DNA of 64,000 nucleotides from Lineus longissimus (taxonomy: Eukaryota > Nemertea > Pilidiophora > Heteronemertea > Lineidae), in the NCBI RefSeq assembly GCF_910592395.1, contig NC_088315.1:11906501-11970500 (forward strand), read 5' to 3'. The notes below the pieces were generated by a model that did not search any database, had not been told where the DNA came from, and worked only from the letters and a program-made list of their open reading frames with translations. This document shows, piece by piece, positions 1 to 11,156 of the stretch; position 1 is the stretch's first letter; each line of letters begins with the position of its first letter. Both the position numbers and the translations under genes were made by a program.

Positions 1-2279
1 AAGGTGCAGTGCAACATCTTGCCTTGTAGTGTTCAATTTACATGAAGTACCAGGATCATCCTACAAATCCCGTCTGATGCAGCACTAAATGCAAGGTACG
101 GTACCAGTACATGGGTGAATCATTTCGACGTTATGTGAGACGTGAGAGACCAATTTTGGCGACTAGAATAGAGTAAAGTGGGGGGGGGGGGGGGGGCGGG
201 CACTAGACTTGGACTTGGAGTAACTCAATCTTGCCTGCCCAGCTGCTGCCTTTAAATAGTCCCTTTAAATATCTGTTTATGTTAATGAGGTTGCAGTGGG
301 GAAGTTCCGCCTAGTGTCGTGCACAGGCCATGGAATGTACAAAAGAACAGGACTCGCTATTCGAAGGACTATTTTCTATTTACGCCGTGTAGTACATACA
401 TGTAGTGTATTGGCACGATCAAGGCCGGATGCTGCCAATCTGCGCACACGTTGATGAGGCTAAAAGGGGTATTGGGAAATGAGCATTCCTCCTTCCATTC
501 CGACTGAATACCAGTTTTAGTTACACCCGCGTTCGCGGCCACAACCATGGCAACAAGATGGAGTCTGCAGACCAGAATTCGCCACAAGACTGGTTTCTGC
601 GTTTCGTTTCTGTGTTTCTGTGTTTCTGTTTCGTTTCTGTGTTTCTTGTTTTACAACTACCCCATTGTGATTCGGTATCGTAAACAGTTCTTCCTGAGAA
701 TGGGCGCGATGATGACGTAGGGAACCGTATCAAAATACCTACAAAATACCTTGAAGCTTTTACGAGGGGAGAGGTCGACAACTTCAGGGTCAACTTTACA
801 AAAAACGCCTTCTAAAAAGTTACCGGTACCATTACATTGTTCTTCAAAATAGAAAAAAATAGAGAGAAAAACACAACCAAGGTATTTTTGAGACGGTCCC
901 TAGGCTATGCGCGCTTGGGTTAGGCATAAATCAGGTCAAGTGCATCATATTTTTAATGGACGGGGCAATTGGCTGGAATTTCGTGTTGGTTCAAGGGCTT
1001 GCGGTGTAAACGGAAAGCTAGTCCCTTGAATCAATTTTGTGTTGAGCCTAAACGTAGGGTAGGCGTACTAAAAAGTAGTAGCCTATATTCTTCATGATTT
1101 TTCGCAGTAGTGAACGGTAGTGAGTGATAGGCTATAGTTGGATTAGTGTTTGCGCCCGCGCCCTTGGATGCTTGTTAAATTGGCTCTGTTTATGCAGCGG
1201 TCTGTTAAAATGTTACACTTTACCAATTTAAAACTGATAGATTGCTGTTAGGCCTTTTGTAATTTTTTTGTAAGATTTTCCAGCATGTATTATATACATG
1301 TATAATACCTCCATGGTCCCTGCAAGTGCATCCTCGAAAATCCAGAGTCGGTCGTATCCTCCTTCTCTCGCACATAAGCTCGGTCGTTAGTGCCGAGTGT
1401 TGACCTGAGTTCAGGATGCTGCAAGTGCAACCTTGGTTATAGTGTCCTAATAATGAATATTGACTATAAAGGGGGTGGGCCGTCCCAGACACATTTGAAG
1501 TGATCTGATCACAACGCGATTTTTTTACACCGTTCACGATACCATGAGCTGAAAGGGTCTCAATTTCTGAGAAAATGAGAATTTTCTGTTGACCATCATG
1601 CATTTGAGGATTCCGCACAGGATGACTTGATTTGAAGAAAAAAACTAGTTGATAAGTTGATAGGGATTCCAACAAAGTCAACAGATGATTTGACACTTTC
1701 AGCATGCATGTTGCTTAAACCAAATGGACACAAGTTATTAACTTGAAGGAACAAGGCAGGAGCTAGGCAAGATATAGCTACACGAAGTCGCTAATGGGGT
1801 ATGTCATGCACCTCTTGTATACGATATGCCCCTATATGATAGTGGTGAGTTGGACATGACTCGGCGCCCTCACACGAGTAGGCTATAGTCACCAGAAGAT
1901 TGCCAAATTAGCACCTTTGTTCCTGCCTATAGTCCCCCTTTAAAATACGTTCACCCCCCCCCCCCCCCCCCCCCCACTGCCTGCACAACTTCGGAGCGAA
2001 CAATCGATGATCGGCACTGGACGGACCGAACTTAGTTATGACTACATTTCTTTGTTAATTTATTGGATAATAGGGAAGAAATAACTCACTGCAGGCTTTC
2101 GCGAAATACACTTTTCTGGTTCTTGTCATTCATTAGCATCGTATCATGTCTGTGGAAATCATGAGATTAGTGATATGTTCGCTATTGTTCAAATTGTATG
2201 AAAATATACGAGTTTACAAACTAAAGCAAGACTATTGTTAACTTGCATCTGGTCCGAGATTAAAAATGTCTTGAATTAC
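1..2279. other. no gene seen; homopolymers and microsatellite
   Basis: I see no convincing coding region here. The stretch holds a poly-G run at 180-196, a CTGTGTTT-type microsatellite at about 595-655 and a poly-C run at 1954-1975. The short open frames are of the size expected by chance and show no recognisable motifs. Confidence 0.5.
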
Positions 2280-3624
2280 TGTACGTCTTGTCTTGACTAA
2301 AATAATGACCCTCTTGCTAAGCAAGACTCACTCAGTCTGATCGGATGAGACCGGTGTTATAAATCACGATGAGTCTCTTGCTGAGTCACAGTTCGTCGGG
2401 GATGGGACAAGTCCGAGATGACTCTCCTGCTATAGTCCGAGATGTCACTCGTGTTAGATCACATCCAAAGAGTGCGTACGTGTGTCGTATCGGACGAGCT
2501 GTGATATAACGCCCGGTTTAAGATGACCCTCCCGCTATGTCGCATCCATTACGAGATGTTACTCATGTTAAATCACATCCAAACTACTAGTAGGGTGAGT
2601 CTCTTGCTTAGTCACATCCGTCCACTCCAAGATGACACAACCAGTCCGTGATGGACTAAGTCACATCGAGATGAGACAATGTTAAGTCGATCACATCTAT
2701 AGTCTGACATCTCCGTGTAGCTCTTGTCTATCTCTGCTGGCATGCCAACGTTCATACCAGAGGGCTCAAGTTAGATTGCGGGAAATGTGGTGACAACTAG
2801 ACACTAGCAATAATCGTCATTCAAGATGATGAACAAATTTGAAAAGAACTTCTGACCAGTTTTGCCAGCAGGGCGTGTTGATGACACCATACAAGATGAC
2901 GAGGACCGATTTTGTCAAAAATGAATGAATGAGAATACCAAATGATTGCGAATGACTATTTTAAACTTTGATACGACGTCTATCCTGACCGGTTGTTTTT
3001 GTTTCGCATATCATTATGGGATGGATGGTGGCCACAGATTGCATCAAAAGTGGAGACGACTGGATAAGTTTTGTGAGCATATGTCATTACTGAGTCCTAT
3101 AGATTACAATAGATTGCGTCAAATTTGGAGATGACAAGAGAAATTCTGCTAAAGTAGTAGTAGTAGGAAGAGATTATGTGAAATGTACTGTCAGGACGAC
3201 CAGACCTGTTGCACATCCTGCAAGATGATAAAAGCGGATGTGTCGCTTGAGGCGAACCTGGTGGGAGGTGCCGTGAATTCAAGACAGAGACAGCCTGGTT
3301 GTGACTGCCTATTCATCAAGTCGTCATTGCGACAAGCCTGTGCTCACAACAATCACGACTGCCACATTGTGACTGCATATTCATACACATGTAGTTGTCA
3401 AATCGACAAGGCTGTGAATTCATGACAATCACCCGACGGCCCGCGGCGTGCATCTCATTGTCAAAGCGACAAGGCTGGGTAGTTCAAGAGGGTCGGCCTC
3501 ACAGCCAGGTTGTGACAATGTATAAATCAAAGACAATTTGTGACTCAGTATTCATTGAACTTTCCTTTTGGTCAAGTCCTGAAGGGATCCACAAACTTTT
3601 CATACGCGAGCAAGTTGGACTTAC
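2280..3624. repeat. degenerate minisatellite-like sequence
   Basis: From 2280 to about 2720 motifs such as GTCACATCC and GAGATGAC recur at irregular spacing, as in a heavily diverged tandem repeat. From about 3250 to 3560 a second loose set (CGACAAGGCTG, TGTGACTG, GTGAATTCA) recurs. No gene was recognised. The exact unit and its boundaries cannot be fixed by eye. Confidence 0.35.
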
Positions 3625-3629
3625 ATGTA

Positions 3630-4661
3630 TGTAACGCCCAAAATCATCATATAGGTTTTGGTAGTTTTGTATTTGCATTTTATTTGATGTCTAGGTATTC
3701 ATAGATCACACTTTAATAATTTACTTTCTCAGTCATGTAGGTCTGTATGATGTCTCATGTACTTTATGCTTGTTTAAAGTTAGTTAGGTGTGGGTGCCTG
3801 TCACCGTTAATTAGTATACAACTCAGAACTTTCTAGGAATTGAGGTCCGGCATCCTCCGAGGACTGTCCATAGTTTATGTGACACTTCTTTGCTATCTTC
3901 GGTAGTCTTTGATGTAACTCTTTCCCAGCATCTCAAGAATTTACAACTTCCTGCAGCTTGCAGTTAGTTTCCTCTCTGAAGAGTGATATGTCCTGGTACG
4001 CCTTTCATAAATCGGTTTGACCATGGGTCACTTTCAGGATGTTAGAACTTTGTTACTTTAGAAGATTCAGTGAGACCTAGGTTGTGAAGGTGGCAAGACG
4101 TGCCTCTTCTTTTGCTTTGGACAAACGGTCCAAATAGGCAAGGTGGCAAAGTGCCCCTTCTGTTTCTTTCTGGACAAATGGTCCAGCCTGTGAAGGCCTA
4201 AAGTAGGCTAGGTGGCAAATGTGCCCCATATTCTTTCGTTCTGGACGGATGGTCCAGCAGTTTATTTTGATTTGATAGAGCCAGCCTTGTAAGTAGAGTT
4301 ATAATTCTCGATTTGTCGTTTTCTGTTTTAACGAGATAATTTAGGTTTCTTATAGAATCAATATGTTTAGGATTTTTACTTTCAATATTGCAGATTGAAC
4401 CACTTCATGAACACTTCATGAACACTTCATGAATACTACACTTCACGTCGTTACGTTTCAAGCAACTTCATTGTCACTTCGTTCCTGTATGAATACTTCA
4501 CGTTGTTTCGATCACTTAAGTGTGAACTGTATGCAATATACAAGTTTGTGGAGTAATTAAAAGTGTGTATCAATACTGGACCTATACATTTATTTCGTTT
4601 ATTCTCGTTGTGAGAATGGAAAGGCCTCACTCACCCCATGTGGACTAAAGGAGAGTCCACA
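3630..4661 (+). repeat. 5' LTR of BEL/Pao element
   Basis: This long terminal repeat has TG...CA ends. It carries three tandem copies of CACTTCATGAA (about 4401-4433) and several GGACNNANGGTCC-like palindromes (for example GGACAAACGGTCC). It ends in a perfect 8-bp inverted repeat, TGTGGACT (4639-4646) and AGTCCACA (4654-4661), around a 7-nt loop. It should drive transcription of the element. Core promoter signals were not resolved. Confidence 0.95.
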
Positions 4662-4907
4662 TTCAGTTCAATAAGGATCTGACTCAGTTCAAGGAGCTGA
4701 TTCAGTTGAAGGACAGTTCAAAGGGAGCTGCATTCTGAAGAATACGCTTCAAAGATACGTATTGGATCGCGGACTACGGATTAAGGGATTCGTGGACTTG
4801 ATGGTGACAGAAGAAGAAGGATTTCAACCGACAGGAATTGACCGGACTGAAAGTTTAAACGGAACTCTACTGGTGACATTCAAAGGACTGACGTTGTTAT
4901 CCACTAA
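4662..4907 (+). other. BEL/Pao leader between LTR and gag-pol
   Basis: This 246-bp untranslated leader contains repeated GACTCAGTTCAAGGA-like motifs at about 4680-4725. It would hold the primer-binding site and packaging signals. No match to a tRNA 3' end could be named by eye. Confidence 0.5.
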
Positions 4908-7900
4908 ATGTTTAAAATGGCAGATTCAGAAATGAAACTGTTGAAGAAGCAACGTAGTGTTGCTAAGGGACTTGTGACGAGGACTCTTAAGGGTGTTGAA
5001 AGCATTAGGTTGGATGTAGAACACTTACCTCAGGTGATGGAAATCAGTGAGAAAGTAGGCAAGTATTTTGATCAGTTCTTGGCATGTCATAATAGGTATC
5101 ATTCTGCTTTAGTAGACCTTGATGAAATAAGGAAATCCAACGAGTATTGTGACAGGGTTATTTGCCTCATGCGCGCATTCAGGGCTGACATTTCTGCTTG
5201 GGTTGATTATGCTGAACAAATGGCAATTGATGCAACTCGGTCAGAATCTGTGGTCAGTGTCCAACCTCAGGATTCAGTTTCAAATGTAGGGTCTGGTAGG
5301 TCTGCCAAGAGCATGAAAAGTGGTTCTAGTAAGACTAGAAGTTCCACCAGCAGCAGGTTATCGTACGCCCTTATGGAAGCTGCCACCTCCAGAGCCATGT
5401 ATGAAGCAGAGGCTGTTCTGCTACAGGAACGCCAGGCCCTTGCCAAGAAGGAGCTTGAATTGACCCAGGAGAAAGAGGCCCTAGAGCTGAAGACAAAGGT
5501 CGCAAAAGCACGAGCCAAGGAGAAGGCCTACCAGGACCACTCCCTCGTCAAACCTGTAGATGTACAGGATGTTCGTGTCCGTGATGAGTCATGGAAGTCA
5601 AGCCTCAATCCGGACATACCTCCCTTCAGGCCTAGAATGCCAAGTCTGATGTGCCATAGTACGCCAACGCAAGAATCACCTGTCACACGAGAGGTAAAGT
5701 TTACCGATGGTCCTGTATTTAGACAACCCACATCAAGCCGCCCAGCTGGCAGTGATGGAGCGTGCCATCAACATCAAGACGGATGCCAATTATCAGAAGT
5801 ATCGAATATCACAACAACAGAGTCTGACACGCATCACAATAGTAGGCCTAATGACACTTACCAGGTCAAGGAAGCATGCTCACCAGGAAGTCAAGATGTG
5901 AGTTTGGCTTTGTCAACTTTACCGGATGCATTGTTGCGAGTTCTCGACCAAGGGCAGAAGCAACAACAACTGCTTCTGGACACCTTACAGCTCCCCAAGG
6001 TTGACTTGATGACGTTCGATGGTGATCCATCGAAGTATTGGATGTTCATCAGAGCATTTGAACACTCTGTGGACAAACACACCCTAGATGACAGTGTCAA
6101 ACTTAGCAGGCTATTGAGGTTCTGTACTGGCAAGGCCAGGCGAGTGATAGAAAGCTGTGCAGTGAAAGAGCCTGCTGCAGGCTATAAGTTAGCCAGGAGC
6201 CTATTGAAGGATAGGTTTGGTAACGATTTCGTAGTGTCCCAAACTTGGGTGGACAAGATAACAAATAGGAAACCCATTAGGGCCTCTGATCCGGAAGCTT
6301 TAAGGGATTTGGCCGATGACCTGCGGAATTGTGTTGAAACATTGACATCTATGGGTAGGCTAGATAGGCTTAATGAGAACAGCCTAGTTCAAATAATCGA
6401 AAGATTGCCGCTGTACTTACAAAATAAGTGGAAGGGGGCAGCCTACAAAATAAGGCAGGAAGCAAGATCACCTTCCATTCAAGATATGTTGTGGTTTGTC
6501 TCGAAGGCAGCAGACGAGGCAAATGATCCAGTTTTCGGGAAATGTGGTCTGAAAGATGCCAAAGATGACACCAAGAAGCCAAAGGACTTTAGGACAAGAT
6601 CATCAGGAAAATTTGGACCTGCATCCTTTGGTACCCAAGTAGATGACGACAAGAAAGGTAATAGAAGTTGCCCAATGTGCCATGAGGCCCATCTGCTGTA
6701 CTTGTGCAGTAAGTTCAAGGCCATGAAACCCCAAGAGAGGATGTCAGTTGTTCGCCAGGAAAGAGTATGTCTGAACTGCCTAACTCCAGGTCATTTTGTG
6801 GCTCGATGCACGAGGACGATGACGTGTGGGGTCAGTGGTTGTACCTTGAAGCACAACAGACTTCTCCACATAGATAAGCCACCAAAGCCCAAGCCTCCTG
6901 AGATTGGTGCCAAGAAAGTTGAAGATGCGGTGAAGAAACCAGAGGGAACATCTTCATCAAGTCATGTCACTGGGGCCGGTAGGACACACGTGATGTTGCC
7001 AGTTGTTCCAGTAAGAGTCAGGGGACACGATGGTGGTAAGTTTGTAGAAACGTACGCTTTATTGGACAGTGGATCAACCACCACTTTCTGTTCTGAGAGC
7101 ATTGTTAGAGAGTTAGCTTTAACAGGAACAATGTCTACTATGGAGCTGACCACCCTGGAAAATGATCGTAAACCGGTAACTACCTTTGAGTACAAACTAG
7201 AAGTAACGGACCCTCACGAGAAGGAGACGATTGCACTGCCAAAGGTGTTCACCAGGCCAACTCTGAATATAAATCAAGGTGTGGTCGTACCCAAAGATCT
7301 AGAAGATTGGGGACACCTTCAAGACCTGGATTTGCCAGTTGTAGATAGTCACCGGATCGAGCTGTTGATTGGCCAAGATGTACCCGAAGCGCTGATACCA
7401 CTCGAGGTGAAGAGAGGTGAGATCGGAGCACCATATGCCATCAGGACTGCTTTGGGATGGACCCTTAACGGACCAATTGACTCACATAACCAGTGTCACA
7501 TGGTTAATGTCACAACCACCGTCAGTGACCTAGGACTGCAGAAGCAGGTAGAAAAGCTATGGAAGTTGGAAAACGTAGGGGGAGATGACCAAGGCATGTC
7601 AGTAAATGATCGCAAGGTGATCTCTCTGTGGGATAAGTCCATCCAGCACAAAGACGGCCACTATGTTCTGCCCATCCCATTCAAGGCTACAGATCCAAGT
7701 CTGCCAGACAACCTCATCATGGCGAAGCGGCGATTGGAACATCTTGGGAGGAGGCTGCAAAAGGACCTGGACCTTCACCGGAAGTACACGGCAGAAATAG
7801 ATCTTCTACTAGAAAAGGGGTATGCAGAAGAGGTCCCACGAGACGAAATTAGTCGGAGAGATGGCGGTGTATGGTATCTGCCACATCATCCGGTACTGAA

Positions 7901-10900
7901 CCCTAAGAAGCCAGAAAAGACCAGGATAGTGTTCGATTGCGCTGCAAGATTTCGAGAAACGTCACTGAATGATCGAGTGCTCCAAGGTCCCGATCTTACA
8001 AATAAGTTGGTGGGTGTCCTGATAAAGTTCAGACAGGAACATGTTGCCTTCATGGCGGACATAGAGGCAATGTTCCACCAAGTTGAAGTCGTCAAGAATG
8101 ATCGCGACACACTACGCTTCCTGTGGTTTGAAGATGGAGATATATCAAAGGACCCAAAGGTCTACAGAATGACACGGCACCTTTTTGGAGGTGTTTGGAG
8201 CCCCAGCTGTGCCAATTATGCTCTGAAAAGGACAGCAAGAGACAACGAAGCCCACTTCAGTCTTGAAGCAAAGGAGACGGTGGAGCAGTGCCATTACGTG
8301 GATGACTGCTTGAAATCGGTCCCTGCTGAAGCAGGAGGGATTAAATTGGCACACGAGGTATGTAAGCTGCTGGCCAAGGGTGGTTTTCGTCTGACGAAAT
8401 GGATCAGCAACAGCAGGGAGCTACTCAAGACATTGCCTGCAGCAGAATTGGGGAAAGGGGTCAGGAACCTTGACCTAGACAAAGATGGACTGCCGACAGA
8501 GAGGGCGCTTGGGATGTTATGGGATGTGAGTGAAGACACCTTCCGACCCAGCATTAGCATACAAGACCGTCCACCCACCAAACGAGGGGTCCTCAGCATT
8601 CTGAGCTCCGTCTACGACCCGCTTGGTTTGGTAAGCCCTTACGTCCTTTTGGCAAAGATCATATTCCAGGACCTTTGCCGGAGCAGTATTGGATGGGACG
8701 ACAACATGCCGGATAGCCACCTAGAGCAATGGAGAAGATGGTGTGATGATCTTCGGAAGTTAGAGAGGTTCAAAGTCCCTCGCTGCTTGAAGTCGGAAGG
8801 TTTGGGACCCTTGGTGCACAACACACTACATCACTTTTCAGATGCTTCCGAGAGAGGTCTAGGCGCTGTCACATATCTCAGAACAGAAGCTGCTGATGGT
8901 GAAGTTCACTGTGCCTTGGTGATGGCTAAGGCGAAACTGGCTCCAATAAAGGCAACCACGATCCCAAGGCTGGAGCTAGCTGCGGCAGTAGAATCGGTGA
9001 AACTGGACAAGGTGATCCGGAAGGAATTAGAAATTCCCATTCATGCTTCAGTCTTCTGGACTGACAGCATGATAGTCCTACATTACATCGCGAACGAAGA
9101 GAAGCGCTTCCAGACCTTTGTTGCAAATAGGGTTGCAAAAATACATGAAAGTTCATCCCCTTCTCAATGGAGACACGTGGATACAGATACAAATCCTGGA
9201 GATGACGTATCACGAGGCCTGGCAGCGGATGAACTGATTACAAACAAGAGGTGGTTGTATGGGCCAAGCTTCCTATGGCTCCCGGAGTGTGACTGGCCGC
9301 AGACACCAGCTATAAACATACAAGAAGACGACAGCTTCAAGTTGGAGGAGAAGGTCCAAACAAAGGTTTATGCAACGGATAAACTAGAGGGAGCATCAGC
9401 CAAAGGTGATGTAATCAAGCGCCTCATAGAAAGACACTCCAGTTGGAGCAAGCTCAAGAAGTCGGTAGCATGGATCTTGCGAGCTAAGACGATGCTACGA
9501 AACAAGGCTAGGAATCGCCAACACAATGGTGTTGGTGTCGTGCCCATTGAGTCAGGTAGTATAAAGATACCAGAGCTGAGGAGGGCAGAGATTGAGATAG
9601 TCAAGTTTGCACAAAGGGGTATGAATCAAGACACTAAAGCCAGGTCAAATCCAATACGTAAACTCAAACCGATGAAGGATGAAAACGGAGTAGTGTGTGT
9701 GGGCGGCCGTCTCAACAATGCCATGCTTTCCTACAGGGCGAAGCACCAGATGATCCTTCCCAAGAGACTCCACGTGGTAGAACTAATCATCAGTCATTAT
9801 CACAAGATCACGGGACACTCAGGGATTGAGCGAGTTCTTACTGAGATTCGACAAAGGTTCTGGATCGTCAAGGGGCGGGCTGCAGTCAGAAGGGTAAATC
9901 TGAGGTGCACACATTGCCGGAAGTGCAATGCAAAGCCAATGAAGCAGCAAATGGCAGATCTACCGTCAGATAGGGTGAACCCACCAAAGGCGCCATTTAC
10001 ATATGTGGGACTGGATTACTTCGGACCATTCCAAGTGAAGATGGGAAGAGGAAGGAAGAGAGCCAAAAGATATGGCTGCATCTTTACATGTCTGACATCT
10101 AGAGCTATTCATTTAGAAGTCGCGGGATCCCTAGACACGGATTCGTTCATCAACGCACTGCAGCGCTTCATTAGCAGAAGAGGCCGACCTGAAAGGATTC
10201 GGTCGGACAATGGTACGAACTTTGTCGGGGGCCGAAAAGAGTTGAAGCAAGCCTTGGCAGAGTGGAACCTGCAGCATATTGAGAGCTACATGCAGCAGCA
10301 AGACATTGATTGGACATTTAACCCCCCAGCGGCATCTCACATGGGAGGAAGTTGGGAAAGGATGATACGGTCAGTAAGGAAGGTGATGTCAGGGATATTG
10401 AAGGAGCAGGTACCTTCCGAGGACGGACTCACAACGCTGATGTGTGAAGTTGAGGCCATTATAAATGGACGCCCCATCACCAGACTGTCTGATGATCCAG
10501 AAGACCTGGAACCATTGACCCCGAATCATCTGTTGCTTCTGCGCAGAGGACCAACATTACCACCAGGGCTCTTCGTGAAGGACGACCTTTACAGCAAACG
10601 ACGATGGCGGCACGTACAATACCTTGCCAATCTCTTTTGGAAAAGATGGACCAAGGAGTACCTTCCATCTTTACAAGAACGCCAGAAATGGCTGCAAGAC
10701 GAAAGAAATGTCAAGATAGATGACATAGTCCTCATTGTTGACAACAACATGCCTAGAAATGCCTGGTCACTAGGTCGCGTGATTGAGGTATATCCAGGAA
10801 AAGATAACCGTGTCAGAGCAGTCAAGGTTAGAACCCAACATACACAACTGGTTAGACCTGTCAACAAACTGTGTTTGATTGAACCTGTAGAGGACACTGA

Positions 10901-10925
10901 TGAAGTTGAAAATCGGATCAAGTAG
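4908..10925 (+). CDS. BEL/Pao gag-pol polyprotein
   Basis: This 2005-residue polyprotein should supply capsid, protease, reverse transcriptase, RNase H and integrase. In order: a lysine/glutamate-rich N-terminal region; a DUF1759-like gag segment near residue 362 (LMTFDGDPSKYW); Cys/His knuckles at about 587-650 (CLNCLTPGHFVARC); an aspartic protease with LLDSGST near 717-723; a reverse transcriptase with YVDD at 1130-1133; RNase H with FSDAS near 1310; an integrase HHCC zinc-binding region at about 1630-1672; a DDE core with D in GLDYFG (about 1703), D in RSDNG (1767) and E in GSWERM (about 1817); and a DUF5641-like tail at about 1905-1998. All catalytic motifs are present with no stop or frameshift. 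A second ATG three codons in (AAAATGGCA) has the better start context and may be the true start. Confidence 0.95.
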   Translation: MFKMADSEMKLLKKQRSVAKGLVTRTLKGVESIRLDVEHLPQVMEISEKVGKYFDQFLACHNRYHSALVDLDEIRKSNEYCDRVICLMRAFRADISAWVDYAEQMAIDATRSESVVSVQPQDSVSNVGSGRSAKSMKSGSSKTRSSTSSRLSYALMEAATSRAMYEAEAVLLQERQALAKKELELTQEKEALELKTKVAKARAKEKAYQDHSLVKPVDVQDVRVRDESWKSSLNPDIPPFRPRMPSLMCHSTPTQESPVTREVKFTDGPVFRQPTSSRPAGSDGACHQHQDGCQLSEVSNITTTESDTHHNSRPNDTYQVKEACSPGSQDVSLALSTLPDALLRVLDQGQKQQQLLLDTLQLPKVDLMTFDGDPSKYWMFIRAFEHSVDKHTLDDSVKLSRLLRFCTGKARRVIESCAVKEPAAGYKLARSLLKDRFGNDFVVSQTWVDKITNRKPIRASDPEALRDLADDLRNCVETLTSMGRLDRLNENSLVQIIERLPLYLQNKWKGAAYKIRQEARSPSIQDMLWFVSKAADEANDPVFGKCGLKDAKDDTKKPKDFRTRSSGKFGPASFGTQVDDDKKGNRSCPMCHEAHLLYLCSKFKAMKPQERMSVVRQERVCLNCLTPGHFVARCTRTMTCGVSGCTLKHNRLLHIDKPPKPKPPEIGAKKVEDAVKKPEGTSSSSHVTGAGRTHVMLPVVPVRVRGHDGGKFVETYALLDSGSTTTFCSESIVRELALTGTMSTMELTTLENDRKPVTTFEYKLEVTDPHEKETIALPKVFTRPTLNINQGVVVPKDLEDWGHLQDLDLPVVDSHRIELLIGQDVPEALIPLEVKRGEIGAPYAIRTALGWTLNGPIDSHNQCHMVNVTTTVSDLGLQKQVEKLWKLENVGGDDQGMSVNDRKVISLWDKSIQHKDGHYVLPIPFKATDPSLPDNLIMAKRRLEHLGRRLQKDLDLHRKYTAEIDLLLEKGYAEEVPRDEISRRDGGVWYLPHHPVLNPKKPEKTRIVFDCAARFRETSLNDRVLQGPDLTNKLVGVLIKFRQEHVAFMADIEAMFHQVEVVKNDRDTLRFLWFEDGDISKDPKVYRMTRHLFGGVWSPSCANYALKRTARDNEAHFSLEAKETVEQCHYVDDCLKSVPAEAGGIKLAHEVCKLLAKGGFRLTKWISNSRELLKTLPAAELGKGVRNLDLDKDGLPTERALGMLWDVSEDTFRPSISIQDRPPTKRGVLSILSSVYDPLGLVSPYVLLAKIIFQDLCRSSIGWDDNMPDSHLEQWRRWCDDLRKLERFKVPRCLKSEGLGPLVHNTLHHFSDASERGLGAVTYLRTEAADGEVHCALVMAKAKLAPIKATTIPRLELAAAVESVKLDKVIRKELEIPIHASVFWTDSMIVLHYIANEEKRFQTFVANRVAKIHESSSPSQWRHVDTDTNPGDDVSRGLAADELITNKRWLYGPSFLWLPECDWPQTPAINIQEDDSFKLEEKVQTKVYATDKLEGASAKGDVIKRLIERHSSWSKLKKSVAWILRAKTMLRNKARNRQHNGVGVVPIESGSIKIPELRRAEIEIVKFAQRGMNQDTKARSNPIRKLKPMKDENGVVCVGGRLNNAMLSYRAKHQMILPKRLHVVELIISHYHKITGHSGIERVLTEIRQRFWIVKGRAAVRRVNLRCTHCRKCNAKPMKQQMADLPSDRVNPPKAPFTYVGLDYFGPFQVKMGRGRKRAKRYGCIFTCLTSRAIHLEVAGSLDTDSFINALQRFISRRGRPERIRSDNGTNFVGGRKELKQALAEWNLQHIESYMQQQDIDWTFNPPAASHMGGSWERMIRSVRKVMSGILKEQVPSEDGLTTLMCEVEAIINGRPITRLSDDPEDLEPLTPNHLLLLRRGPTLPPGLFVKDDLYSKRRWRHVQYLANLFWKRWTKEYLPSLQERQKWLQDERNVKIDDIVLIVDNNMPRNAWSLGRVIEVYPGKDNRVRAVKVRTQHTQLVRPVNKLCLIEPVEDTDEVENRIK

Positions 10926-11156
10926 TCATGTCACCCTGCCGCGCTTCTGCAATGATGCAAATGACTGGTCACATGCATGTTGTAAGGCTGATTGATACCT
11001 ATTATGCACATGTCAATTAGGCCTATGGTTTATACAGTATGCAGATTTCAATTTAGGCTTAGGTTTAGATCATACATTAATTAGGTGATTGATTTTGTTC
11101 TATGAATGTTTATTATGGGTAAATGCTGAGTCTGGAACGCATTTATGGGGCCGGAA

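Noticed and set aside
180-1975. Long G and C homopolymers as a functional signal
   Set aside because: Similar runs recur at 15585, 35826, 54466, 56304 and 60029 without consistent context; they look like general genome features, and their exact lengths are error-prone.
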